Origin: Artemia franciscana
Taxonomy: Eukaryota > Arthropoda > Branchiopoda > Anostraca > Artemiidae
Direction of reading: 5' to 3'
DNA: 64,000 nt
Assembly: GCF_032884065.1 (NCBI RefSeq)
Contig: NC_088875.1
Coordinates: 49,030,971 to 49,094,970 of the forward strand
The first letter of the stretch is position 1; each line of letters begins with the position of its first letter. Shown in pieces: positions 1 to 12,400 of the stretch. The position numbers and the translations under genes are program-made. The notes under the pieces were generated by a model. It was not told the DNA's origin. It searched no databases and saw only the letters and a program-made list of their open reading frames with translations.

Positions 1-1469
1 ACTCCTCTCATCTTTGAAAGATCAAAAATGTACAAAAACACCAAAATATTGAAATATTTGGAGGAATTCCTTGCTTGTTCTACTTACTTAAACTTACTAA
101 ATACTGAGATCCCTCCCCCAAGCCTTACATCGTACTTAAGCCGAATAACAAAGATATGAAGCAAAAATACAATGCAACAATGTCAATATTGAGTTAATGC
201 TAGAAAAATACTAAAAGGAATATCATAGTAGTGTAGTATGTTTCTGATGGTTGACGACAAATATCGTGTCTTATTGACGTTATCTACATAACCACCGAAA
301 GTAATTAAATGAAAGTATTTTTGTATAACAAAGATATGTTTTGTATAACAAAGATTTTTGTATAAAAAAGATTGTATAACAAAGCGAATAACAAAGATAT
401 GAAACAAAAATACAGTGCACCAATGTCAATATTGAGTCAATGCTAGAAAAATTCTAAAAGAAATATCATAGTAGTGTAGTATGTTTCTGATGGTTGACTC
501 CAAGTTAAATAATGAGGCTTGCATGCGGTTTGTTCCATTTCATCTTCTCGTTCGATTGTTCTGATTTGCATTTGTTGCTCTTTATATTTAACATTGTTAC
601 ATAAAGGTTTTCGTCTTTTTTTTTCTATGCGTTCTTTTTTTTTTCGTTTTTGTTACTCCACTTTATCACCGCAATACTGGGTGAGAAATAAATAACTAAA
701 TTATTATTATTGTTATTATGAAGTGTAATGAACTGCTATTTTTCTTCTTTTCCTTATGTTAAAAATGAGCATGGATTTGAAAAAAAATACAATATCGTGT
801 CTCATTGACGTTATCTACATAACCACCAAAAATAATTAAATGAAAGTTTTTTTTAATGGTAATTAGACAGAAAATAATGTAGCAAAATTAGTTTCCTTAT
901 ATTTTTGGATAAGATTTGACGCACGATAATAACTAATAAAAACTATGGATGTTTTAAGGGGGTTTGCTGTTTTATAAAAGGGGCATTGAAAATAAACAGA
1001 AATGGTCATTAGTCAAACCTGTGAGTTTGTCTGTTAATTAACCATTTATTCTTATAATCCTATTAACAATTAGTTTCACCCCCAGGGTTTCATTTGTCCT
1101 CCTTAGCAGTTGCAAGCACAAAAATCTTTTATGACTGTATTCGTGATCGTAATTAAATTATGTTATCTACCCTGTTGTCCTCATAACAAATACAGAAGAG
1201 AGAATAATGAGGACTTTTTTTTTTCCAAGACAGGGAACCAACAAAACCTTTTTGAATATTTCGGTCCTATATCTAAGGGCCGTCTTCAGCAAAGAAAATA
1301 ATAAACAATGAAACACTTACAATAAAAGTTTTCGGTTTAAAATCCATCCTTTTTTTAAAATATCCTTGGCATCATCTTCTTAACGAAAAGTTCAGTCAAG
1401 ACTGTGTGATAAAAGCTAACATTTTACAAGCTAAAAAGGTTCATTCATTGAACTAACTGTATTTATTAA

Positions 1470-1945
1470 AAAATGGAATAATATCTTATTGCGATATTTG
1501 CCTTCTCTGCAGCTAATCTTGTAGTTCTTTTGGGATTGGGCTTGTTTTTATTCGTTCCTATTTTTGTTTTATTTTGAATTAGATTATTTTCCGTAATTAA
1601 TTTTGTGTACATAGGGTTGAGTGTGTATTCACCCAAGGGATGTATTATTATTTAAGTTTCGCTTGATTTCCATTGCCTCGCCGACAGTTTGTTTAATTCC
1701 GTGGTCATTGCTAATTAGAATCGTTTCGTCAAATAGAACATAATGGTTTAGATTTCAAAAATATAAATGCTTAAAGCTGAATCGAATGATATGGAGTTAT
1801 TTCTAGATTTTAATGCTTTTTCAATACTTTCTTTGTGTTGGTGTAATCTTGTTCCTAAATTTTGATGGGTTCGATCAACAAAACCAAATAGGTTTTGTTG
1901 TTTCACTTTTTGGGGAAAAAAGTCATCATTAATCTCTCTTCTGTA
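1470..1945 (-). pseudogene. Penelope-like element GIY-YIG endonuclease C-terminal fragment (copy 1)
   Basis: This is the counterpart of the better preserved fragment at 16160-16640. The minus-strand reading contains the same LGTRLHQHKESIEKAL-type helix and the later EAMEIK segment. A one-base deletion near 1757 breaks the frame relative to copy 2. A plus-strand stretch at about 1190-1262 encodes a related phrase (NNEDFF...NQQNLFEYF), so a second piece of the same element lies inverted 0.6 kb away. The catalytic N-terminal GIY...YIG half is not visible. Confidence 0.6.
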
Positions 1946-2019
1946 GTTGTATTATGGAAAGGCAGTGTGGTCTTCGCCATTATTTATATCCTCATAACGG
2001 AATTTACCTGTCTCTCAAT

Positions 2020-2388
2020 GCGGCTTAATTCGATCTTCCACTGTGTTTTCATAGTTCACTCTGCTTTTAGCTTTCTATCTTCCTGCTTTTAGCTTAATTC
2101 TTTCTTCCACTGTGTTTTGATAGTTCACTCTGCTTCTAGCTTTTTATCTTCCTGCTTTTAGCTTAATTCTATCTTCCGCTGTGTTTTGATAGTTCACTCT
2201 GCTTTTAGCTTAATTCTATCTTCCACTGTGTTTTGATAGTTCACTCTGCTTCTAGCTTTCTATCTTCCTGCTTTTAGCTTAGTTCTATCTTCCACTGTAT
2301 TTTGATTCACTCTGCTTCTAGCTTTTTATCTTCCTGCTTTTAGCTTAATTCTATCTTCCACTGTGTTTTGATAGTTCACTCTGCTTTT
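2020..2388 (+). repeat. 69-bp minisatellite, six units (copy 1)
   Basis: The core CTGTGTTTTGATAGTTCACT recurs at about 2041, 2110, 2179, 2226, 2294 and 2360. Spacing is 66-69 bp except for one 47-bp unit, which has lost about 22 bp compared with copy 2. The T-rich units read like 'TCTTCCTGCTTTTAGC'. Confidence 0.92.
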
Positions 2389-2556
2389 CGTTGGAAAATG
2401 AGTTTGCCCTTTTATCCTAAGATGTTTTAATTTACTCTTTTAATTCTTTTAGAGATAACTATCCCCATAGTTATTTTTCTTTCATATTTTTAAAGACCCG
2501 TGTATCGAAAATAAGTAATGTTCAATATTTACAAATTTAATAAAAGGCTTAATTTA

Positions 2557-4085
2557 ATTCTTCTAGCAGACAAAAGCAATCAAAAGTGAAGTTGATGCAC
2601 AAAAGATGCCAAGTCAGTGCTGAGGTATATGCTAGCTCACCTATGCGAAAAAGAAATAGCACACCGGAATGTTGTATAAATAAAGCTAGGTCATCTGCTT
2701 CACTTCTTAAAGGGGTCAAGCTAAGTTGGATTCAAGATTTGCGCATTTAATGAAAACGGAATTTAATTCTTCTATCACTCAAAAGCAATCAAAGATGAAA
2801 CTGATGCGATATATTTCTAAGTGAATGCTAAGGTACACGCCTGCTCACTTAAGCGAAAAAGAAATAACACTCCTGAATGTTATACAAAGAAAGCTAAATA
2901 AAATAGATCATTTACGCTCATATATCAACTACGGCTCCCTTATAAATAGATTCTAAATCTAGTATATTTATCTGTCAAGTTGACATAAAATCCTAAGCTA
3001 TGTTATCTACTTCAACTTAAAGAGGCCAAGGTGAAAGATTATTCAAGTTCAGATAACTTAGAAACAATTGGAAATGTTGTAGTATATGAAAAAGATTGTG
3101 AAATGACGATTGATGAAAAAGATCATGGATGTGAATAAAATGGTATACTGCATACTGAAATGACGGATAATAAAAATGAAGAAAATGGTGCAAAACATGA
3201 TGATGAAAATGAAAATGATTTAATCCATGAAAATAGAGATCATATGCGGTTTAAAAAAGTGATGTGAAAAATGGTGAAAACAATAATGAAAGTGAAGATA
3301 TTGAAAAAGAATTTAGAAATAATTCAAAAAGAAAGTGATAACGATGAATCTTCGGTGTTAGAGAACTCTAACAAAGTAGTTGGTTTTACTGATGAGAAGG
3401 ACCAGATGTATGTTGAGCGAAATACCTCTAGAATTGATGAATGTGATGCAAGCTCAGTTAAACTTGATGCGACTTTGGTAATGATAGACATAGAACCTGA
3501 GGAAACTAGAGCTAAAAAAAAATAATGACACTAACAGGGTGAGTGTCCAGCATTTTTTTAGGGGGGGGCATGAGGGGTCTATATCCGGATAGTCAAGGGG
3601 CATGGGACATATAATAATTTTTCCTCTACATTATTGGGGGGGGGCAACTGCCTAGTGTTACCTAATGGTAAGGTGAGGGGCAACCGTTAAATAGAAGAAG
3701 TATTTAATGTTGAGGGAGAGTGTTTAATATAACGGTATGATTGACCCCCCAGTCTATTTGACCTATGGGTGTTTGATTTTGTTTACAGGGCTTGAGATTG
3801 ACAGGTACTCCTAAGAACAGAGAGCCTTGTTGGCCTCTCCTATCTTGACGAACTAATGTAAAAAACCCTCGTGTGTGAGATCAATCCCTCCAAGGCGACT
3901 TTCGGCTTTCATGTGTGAAGTTTTTTGCTTTATCAATCAGGATCAAAGTCTAAAGCATATCAGAACAGATAGTAAATTGGAAAAGCAGTTTATGTTGTCT
4001 GTATAATAAGTCTGGCAAAAGCTACAAAGAAGGACCAATAGCAAATGTAAATCACGCTTGGGAAGAAATTAGTGTTGTTACAGGT
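2557..4085 (+). pseudogene. Relic multi-exon gene with acidic region and MADF-like exon (copy 1)
   Basis: This is the counterpart of 17276-18793. The exon-like block near 2572-2740 reads QSKVKLMHKRCQVSAEVYAS... after an acceptor-like TTCTTCTAG. A second, decayed version of the same block follows at about 2765-2910. An acidic, Asn/Glu/Asp-rich stretch (about 3030-3530) includes the open frame 3271-3525. An AGG|GTGAGT donor lies near 3538 and a TTTGTTTACAG acceptor ends at 3788. The MADF-like exon (about 3941-4083) carries a one-base insertion (AAAAG near 3980) that breaks the frame kept in copy 2. In the acidic exon the A-run at about 3514-3522 is two bases shorter than in copy 2, producing a stop just before the donor. 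In-frame stops shared with copy 2 show the gene was already dead at duplication. Confidence 0.5.
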
Positions 4086-5049
4086 TTTCTACCCAATTTC
4101 TTGCCTTTTCACAATTACATGGCTTTTTTGCCTTTGCTGTTGATCACATTTTGTATATGAAAAATACTGTTTTTCTTAAAAAAATAATTTTATTTTAAAA
4201 ATTAATTATATATTAATTAATTGGAAAATTTTCCAATCAAATCCTGTTAGGGGGGTTTTAATTTCGCCACCTATCTAAACCTTTTTCAGAAGTTAATGTC
4301 GTGTTTTATGATCCTTCCCATATCTAATTATTTGTATAGTAAGTTGGTTTTTTATTCGCATAGTTCCGGGGCAGTAATTCACGAATTGATCAGGCAAAAA
4401 AATATAATGAATATCAAAACACCTAAATCTAGAAAAATACACGAAATGTTTTTTTTTCTTGTGGGAATCAGAGTATAGGGTAGGATTTTAACCTTAGGCG
4501 GAACACGGTTGATAACTTTTTTATATCTGAGATTAGTTGAATGAGCACTCTTTCCTTCTTTTTTTCTCTACTTTTATGAGTAACTCCTCCGCGAGAAACT
4601 CCTCCCCCCATATTCCCCTCAGATAATTTCAGATCTTCATTAGAAGGGAAATTGAAAGCTAGGCTCGCCTGTTTAAGTCAGAGGCAATGCTACAGCGTTT
4701 CCTATAGTAAACAGCCTTAAGGCTTCAACGTATTATTATTTACTTATTTCCCGGGAGCAAGGCACTTTATATGGAAGGGATGGACGTATAACCTTTGTAG
4801 GGGTCTCATCCGATTTCAGATTAAAATTTATAGTGCCCTTCTTAAGTCAAAAGTCATTGGAGGGCAACCAGTCCCCCTCCCCCGCGTGCCGTCTTTCCCT
4901 AAACCCATCTGATCAAGATTTTGATATAGTCATCTCGTCCAAAATAGTCCAGGGGTCAAAGAACCATGCCTACTGGGTTGAACCCCCCCCCCCTGCTGCC
5001 CACGGTGCGAGTGCTGTAAGCTAGGTATGTTTCTTACTGTTACTATATT

Positions 5050-8000
5050 AGCTTTTTTTTATTAAGAAAAGAGGGCATGTTTGATCCTGGATCTCCAAGA
5101 AAGCTTACAGTATTAAGGTGAAACTTTAAGGAAACGTTGAGAGGGATGCCAAACACAACAAAAAAACGCTTTTTCCTTGTTGTTTGTGAAAATGGAATTC
5201 CAGCAATATCTCCAAGGCCACGGGCAATCTTTGTTGCAATAACATCACTGTAGCGTTTCCACGAAAGATTACAATCAATGTAAAAACCTAAATAACGGAT
5301 TTCCTGAGCCTAAAGTGTATGCTTATTATCAAACAGAATTCTACCATTAATATCATTGGGCTTGCCTTCTCTAAAATTTAAAAGGAAATTAGTATTAGCA
5401 ACTCAATCTAGTAAAAGCATGGAAATTTCTCAAAACGCTATTCACTCTCAAGACAAGGCTATTTAAGCAATGACTAGAAAATGTAAGTGCAGTGTCATCA
5501 GCAAATGACGTTAAGCAACAATCTGGAAGATAAAACCTCATGCTATCTACATAAACTGTATAAAGAAGCGGACCAAGGACCGATCCTCATGGCACACCAC
5601 ATGACACTTCATAAGAGGAAGAAAACACATCATCAATCATCACTTTAATATACCTCCCGCGTAAATAACTTTCAAACCACTTCAGACATTAAAATCAAAA
5701 ATACTGTTAGGGGGATCTCACCTTTTTCAAAACAATCATTTATAAAATCAACAAGATGAATGGCAGCATGACTAGTTGAATGAACCTTTCTAAACCCGAA
5801 TTGTGTGTCACTGAGTAGGCCATGTTTCATAAGATAGTCCTAAAGACGACAATGAATCACTTTTTCCAAAATTTTTATGGCACTTGGTATTAATCAAGTG
5901 GCATATAGCAATCGCAAATTCTGTCGGTCGGTTTTGCTACTTTAGGCGCTTCCAGGTAAGCTAGGACGATGAAATTTGGCAGGCGCATCAGAAACCGGAC
6001 CAGATTAAACTAGAAATAGTCGGTACCCCGATTTGACCATCTGGGGGGGGGAGTGGGGGGGCCGTTAATTCGGAAAAAATAGAAAAATTGAAGTCTTTTT
6101 AACTTACGAACGGGTGATCAGATCTTAATGAAATTTGATGTTTTGGAAGGATATCGTGTCTCAGAGCTGTTATTTTAAATCCCGACCGGATCTGGTGGCA
6201 TGGGGGGGGAGCTGGGAGGGGGAAACCTAAAATCTTGGAAAACACTTCGAGTAGAGGGATCGGGATGAAACTTGGTGGGAACAATAAGCACAAGTCCTAG
6301 ATACAAGATTGACATAATCGGAACGGATCCGCTCTCTTTGGGGTAGTTGGTGGGGGGGGTTAATTCCGAAAAATTAGAAAAAATGGGGTATTTTTAACTT
6401 ACGACCGGGTGGTCGGATCTCAATGAAATTTGATATTTAGAAGGATATCGTGTCTCTAAGCTCTTATTTTAAGTCCCGACCGGATCTGGTAACATTGGGG
6501 GGAGTTGAGTGGGGGAACCTAAAATCATGGAAAACGCTTAGATTGGAGGGATCGGGATGAAACTTGGTGGTAAAAATAAGCAGAAGTCTTTTATACGTAA
6601 TTTACATAATTGGAACGGATCCGCTCTATTGGGGGGGGGAGTTAATTCTGAAAAATTAGAGAAAATGACTTTCAGAGGAGTGATCGGATCTTCATGAAAC
6701 TTCATATTTAGAAGGACGTCGTGGCTCAGATCCCTTACTTTAAATCTCATACGGATCCAGCGTATTTGGGGGGGGGGCAGTTGAGGGGAACCGGAAATCT
6801 TAGAAAATACTTAAAGCGGTGCACGTGACTGACATAACCGGACCGGATCTGCGCTGATGTAAAACAGCTCATGTTTTACTGCTTTTGAGTTTTACTGCTG
6901 ATGATGAAAACTGTATATGTGTCCGAAATATCCAGTTAAATAATTTTATATCTATTCACTGTCAATAAAAAGGTGTCATCCCTATTTTGAACTGTTTTAC
7001 TTCCGTCATGGAAAGGCAGTGTGGTCTTCGAAGTTATAAATGTCCTTGATACATGATTGACGGAACCGTACTGGATTCGCTCTCTTTGGGGGAGTTGGGG
7101 GAGGGGTTCAGTGATTTGGCGAGTTTGGTGCTTCTTGACGTGCTAGGACGATGAAAATTGCTAGGCATGTCAGGGAGCTGTACAAATTGACTTGATAAAG
7201 TCGTTTTCCCAGATTCGACCATCTGGGGGGCTAAAGGGAGAGGAAAAATTAGAAAAAATTATGTATTTATAACATGCGAGTGGGTGATCGGATCTTAATG
7301 AATTTTCATATTTAGAAGGACATCGTGACTCAGAGCTCTTATTATAAATCCTGACCGGCATTAAGCCTCTTATTTTCCTTTTAAATCAATCTATTGGTTC
7401 ATAGAATTTTGCTAGAGCTCATACCATATGATCTCTTGGTTCTTAGCTCTTCTTGCCTCGTCACAAGTGCCATGTGAGCTCTTGGCTCTCGTTGAAAAGA
7501 GAGCCAGCATCGAAATCTGTCTTCAATTACCAGCATTTGACCTGGTACCCCCTTTATAAAGCGGGATGACTTTAGCTTGCTTCAGCGCTTCTGGAAAGGT
7601 CCCTGTTTCCAGAGACAAATTGATAATATGTAGGATACATGGTATTATACATGTCATAATAGCTTTAAAAGTTCTGAGATTCACGCCATCTACCCCAGCT
7701 GAATTCGATTTTATGTTTTTCGCTATCTTAATCACTTCATCATTTGTACACTTTTTAAACTGGAACTCAACACTCACCACGAGAGTCCTTGAATTCCTCA
7801 CTGAGAATATTTTCCCTGTCACATCTTGCACTCTCTTGAACAGACAATCCAATTTGAGAATAAAACTGATCAAAATGATTCGCAACTATATTTTTATCAC
7901 TCAGAGAATTTCCGTTTATATCAGTGCAAAGTGACTGACTATTTTTCTGATTTTCCACGAACTCATAGATAACTTGCCTTTTAACTCTTGTATCTCCCTT

Positions 8001-8215
8001 ATTATCAGAAAACTTCTCCTCAGAGTACTTCTTCTTTGCTTGCCTTCTCACACTATTTACCTTATTTCTCATTGCCTTGAATTCTGTGAAGTCTGCGTCA
8101 TCTTGACTATTAAGATATTGCTCATATAACAAGTTTCTATTGTTTATCATTTTTTTTATTTCCTTCGTAATCCATGGCTTCCGGGGATCGTCCTTCTTTT
8201 GCTTTAAAATCAATT
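5050..8215 (-). pseudogene. LINE reverse transcriptase fragment, interrupted by a Helentron-like insertion (copy 1)
   Basis: Read on the minus strand from 8213, it begins with a pre-RT region (RKPWITKEI...MINNRNLLYEQYL...RNKVNSVRRQAKKKY). It then shifts frame near 7785 into TNDEVIKIAKNI...SAGVDGV...EALKQAKVIPLYKGG. The ORF is split by a 1.6-kb element (5876-7493) and resumes with QFGFRK-like residues near 5800-5830. A GVP*GSVLGPLLY motif near 5580 has a stop where copy 2 has Arg, and FADDT follows near 5500. The thumb (YLGFYID..LSWKRHSD) lies near 5250-5290. Only the part from the linker to the thumb is present and no endonuclease domain is visible. The motif style is that of the Jockey/CR1/I group of non-LTR elements; the clade is not certain. 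Confidence 0.88.
5876..7493. mobile_element. Non-autonomous Helentron-like (HINE) element inserted in the LINE
   Basis: The uninterrupted LINE in copy 2 (near 21057-21064) gives the empty site. The element starts TATGGCACTTGGTATTAATC, whose first bases form a hairpin with the following AAGTGGCATA. It ends near ...GAGCTCTTGGCTCTC, with the imperfect palindrome AGAGCTCAT...ATGATCTCT at 7414-7436 just inside the 3' end. The middle consists of ~280-300-bp direct repeats ('GTTAATTC.GAAAAATTAGAA' near 6063, 6359 and 6640). There is no coding sequence, no terminal inverted repeat and no clear target-site duplication, and the insertion sits next to a T-run. Short 5' palindrome, internal tandem repeats, 3' hairpin and lack of TSD are the known layout of Helentron-associated elements. 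A second copy is at 44350-45804. Confidence 0.6.
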
Positions 8216-8229
8216 TCTACCTCCCTCTT

Positions 8230-9480
8230 CCTCTTCCTTGAATTAATTCTTTATTTATCTGAAGGCTCAATGAGGGGTGGAAATGTTTGTTCGACTTGTA
8301 AAAACATAATAAAATGCATAAAAACATATTTTTGGTTTGTTTTATATTTTTGTTTCCCCTTCCCCCAAACAGAAGTCCCGGATACGGCGCTGGGGATTAT
8401 ATATCAATTTATACCTCCACCCTCCCCTCGTCTCTCCCTTAGAATTAATTTTGCCCCTTCCTCATTCCCACCTCTCCATTATGGTCGTAGAAACTTGGAG
8501 GATGCTCATTCGATCAGAAATTGAGAGTCCTATTCCTTTTCTTTAAGTCGAAAGTAGTTCGAGACCAAACAGGCCTGTGCTTAAACTGTTATACCCGATA
8601 TCTGGTCCTTTTGTTATTGAGGTACTTATTTCGTGCTCTCTCTTTGGCTTGCCAATTTTGCGTTTGGGGGAGTTTTTCATGGAGGAAATTATCGGGGAGA
8701 TTTGGGGGGAGGTATTTTTCACAGGGGGATGAGGGGTAAACGCGTGAACCCATCTTAAGAACGGCTGAAGGTAAAAAGTGGAAGCTTACAAGGCATGATA
8801 AGAGGGGTGTTAAAATATGATTAAAGGGCTACAAGGTCCTCCCTACCCTTTCTAGATCCCCCCTTCCCTCGAAACTGATTAAAATTTCGAAAAGTGAATT
8901 TGTTCAGAACAGGCAAAAGGTCTATTAACTATGGCTCCGGGGATGCAATGTTCCCCAAAGCCTCCATGGCAAGGATTGTAAATTTTACTATTGATTCTTT
9001 ATTAATTACAGAACAAATAAATATTAAAACGAGTAAAGCTTAAATTGAATATGCAAATCTAGCTGAAAACGAACAAAATATTTTGCGACTGAGGTATAAA
9101 TGAAAACCGAGAACGAACAGAAATTAGCCAAACAATCATAGCAAACAAACATATAATATTTACTAATAAAAGTGAACAAATAAATCTTAAAACGAGTGAA
9201 AATTAAATTGGGCCAGGGTTTAGCTCCCATGATTTATCGGGGGGGGGGAACGGGCCATGAAGGATTAGGGATCAGCTCCCATAAGTTTTGGATTAATGTT
9301 TTTTTGGGGGGAGGGGTTCAGGCCATGGAGAGCCAGGGGAGAGTTGCCATAATTTTCGAAATAAATAGTGTAAATACTTTTTTTGTTTAGGGGGTATGCA
9401 GGGAGGACCAGGGGTCAGTTCCCTTATGTTTCGGAATGAGTTTTTTTAGTTGGGTGGGAGTTTTGAGTTGGGGTATGATC
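8230..9480 (+). repeat. Mosaic of interspersed repeats beside the LINE (copy 1)
   Basis: The part near 8440-8730 ('CTCATTCCCACCTC', 'GGAGGATGCTCATTCGATC', 'CTGGTCCTTTTGTTA') recurs at 22010-22300, at 26760-26860 and 27200-27510, and more weakly at 59498-59590. The part near 9000-9210 (AACAAATAAATATTAAAACG..., AAACAAACATATAATATTTACTAA) recurs at 22560-22770 and 46460-46690. Overlapping frames here give no recognisable protein. Confidence 0.65.
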
Positions 9481-9489
9481 TTTGAACTA

Positions 9490-12400
9490 TTTTAAAAACC
9501 CTCAAACAAAAATCTTACATGCCCAAAGGGACATACAACACTTGTCCCCCCGGCTCTGGAGGGTTGCGTTTACCCTGAAGTTTTTATTATATGATGTTTT
9601 GGCTTATTTTAACAAAATGGCTATCTCAAAATTTGATCGGATAGATTTGGGGTAAAGAGGGCAGGGGGCTAGTTGCCATCTGGTCCCTTCTGACTTAAAA
9701 AGGGAACTACGCCTCTCAATTTCCAGTAGAATGATCCCTCTTTAAAGTTTATATGACCATTCCTTCCATTAAACCTCATATGCCCCCGGGGCATAATTTA
9801 CAGCTCTTGTCCCCTGGGTTTCTGGAGTGTTCTGTAAGCCCCTGATTTTTTTTATATGAATTTTGGTCTTTTCTGGAAAAAATAAAATATCTAAAAGATT
9901 CGATCGGAAGCATTTGGGGAAACAAGATTTGGTAGGGGGGGGCAGTTGCCATCGGGTCACTTTTGACTCTCAAAAAGGGAACTATAACTTTCAGTTTTTT
10001 GTCATTCGAGTCCCTTCCGAAGTTTACCTCTTCCATAAAATCATGTATGCTCTCGGGGCATGAGTTACAACCCTACCCCGGGCTCTGGGGGGGGGGCTTA
10101 TGTTGACCCCAAAGTCTTTGTTGTCTGATCGTTGGATTATTTCAAAGAAAATGGCTATCTCAAATTGATCGGATGCATTTAAGGGAAACAGGGTGCCATC
10201 TGGTCCCTTTTGACTCTTAAAAAGGGAAATAGAACTTTTTACTTTTTTTCCCAAAGGCACTATAACTTTCGATTTTCTATCGAATGAGTCCCCTCCGAAG
10301 TTTATACGACCATCTCTTCCATATGAAGTGACTCCGGGAAAAAATAAACATTGAAACCCTTATGGCCTTAAGGTGTGTGGGGGAGGCTAGTTGCCATCGG
10401 ATCACTTTTGTCTCTTAACAAGGAAATTAGAACTTATAATTTCTAATCATTTGATTCCCCTCCGAAGTTTATACGACCAGCTTTTTCATAAAAACCTTAC
10501 ATGTGCTTTTACTATAATTTACAACGCGAGTTCGGAAGGGAGGGGGGGAGTTGTGCTGATCTCGAAGTCTGGTCGTCTGATCGTTGTACTATTTCAAACA
10601 TAATGGCTATCTCAAACTTTTGAACGGATGCATTTTGGGAAAAGAGGGTGTAGGGGGGGGGGGGGGAGTGTGATGCCCTTTGATCATTTTTGGTAACTCT
10701 TAAAAAGGTAACTAGAATTTCCAATTCCCAACCAAATGAGCCATCTCTGACGTTTATAAGACCATCCCTTACATAAAACGTTATATGCTGGCGTGTCTTA
10801 CAACACTATCCCCGGGCTCTAGGAGGGGTGTCGATCCCGGAGATCTTGTTATTTGATCTTTAAACTATTTTGAACAAAATGGCTATCTCAAAATATTGAT
10901 CAGATGCATTTGGGAAAACAGGCCTTGGGGGGCTACTTGCCCTCCGATTACTTTTGACTTTAAAAAGGGCATTAGAAATTCTGATTTACAATCGAATAAG
11001 CCCCATTTGAAGTTTATACAACCATTCCTTCCATTAAAACCTTATGTCTCCATTGGGCATAATTTACAACACTCGCCCCCGGGTTTTGGATCATTTCAGT
11101 CCCCTCCGAAGTTCATACTACCATCTCTTCCATAAAAACTTTATATGCCCCCGGGGCCTAAGCTCCAACCCTTCCCCTGGGCTCTGGAGAGGGGGTACGT
11201 TCGACTCGAAGTTTTTTGTTGTCTGATGGTTTGACTATTTTAAACAAACAGGCTATCTCAAAATTTTGATCAGCTGCATTTAGGGAAAAGAGGCCGTGTG
11301 AGGGGGGGGTGTATGCCCTCCATTCACTTTTGACGCTTAAAAAGGTAGCTAGAACTTTCAAGTTCCAATCAAATGAGTTACCTTTGAAGTTTATACTACC
11401 CCTCCCCTCACATAAAAATCTTATATGCCCCAGGGGCATAACTCAAAACTCTCGCCCCGGGCCCTGGGGGCTATGTCGACTCTGGAGTTTTTGTTATATG
11501 ATGTTTGAACTATTTCTTAACACAATGGCTATCTCAAAATTTTTTGGATGGGCTTGGGGAAAAAAGGGCATGGGGTAGGGGGGGAGTGTTGCCATCCGAT
11601 CACTTTTGACTCTTTTTTAGTCTCCAATCAAATGAGCTCCTTCTGAAGTTTTTATGAGCACCTCTTCCATAAGAACTATATATGCCCCCAGGACACAACT
11701 TAGACGCCTGCGCCGGGGGGGGGGGGTCAACATTCGAGTTTTTTTTTAATCTGATCTTTCAACTAATTTTTTTTTGGTTTTTATCGGATGCATTTGGGAA
11801 AAAAGGGCGTGGGTGGGCTAGTTGCCCTCTGATCACTTTTGATTCTTAAAAAGGGCACTATAACTTCCGATTCCTAATCGAATGAGGCCCCCCCCCCCCC
11901 CGAAGTTTATATTACCATCCCCTCTAAACGAAGTACCTCTGGGAAAAAGTAAAACATTGGAACCTTATGTCTTTAGGGTTGGTGGGGGGGGAGGCTAGTT
12001 GCGATCGGATCACTTTTGACTCTTAAAAGGGGAATTAGAACTTTCAATTTCTAATCATTTGAGTCCCCTCTGAAGTTTAGCCAACCGCCTTTTCCATAAA
12101 AACCTTATATTCCCCCTTGTCATAAGTTACAACCCTTCTCCTTGGCTCTGGGAAGGTTATGGTAGTCTTTGCCGTCTGATCGTTGTACTATTTCAAATAT
12201 AATGGCTATCTCAGAATTTTGAACCGATGCATTTGGTGAAAAGAGTGTGTCTGTAGGGGGGGGGGGTAGATTCCCTCCGATCATTTTTGATAATTCTTAA
12301 ATGGTAACTAGAACTTTCGATTTTCAATAAAATAAGCAATCTCTGAAACTTATACGACCACCCCTTACAGGCATATCTTACAACACTTGATTCTGGGTTC

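Noticed and set aside
7566..7934. Long plus-strand frame opposite the LINE (and 21137-21544)
   Set aside because: It is the antisense shadow of the reverse transcriptase frame.
8174..8739. Several overlapping plus-strand frames (also 21715-22309)
   Set aside because: Similar in both duplicates simply because the DNA is duplicated; they overlap each other and lie in a dispersed repeat.
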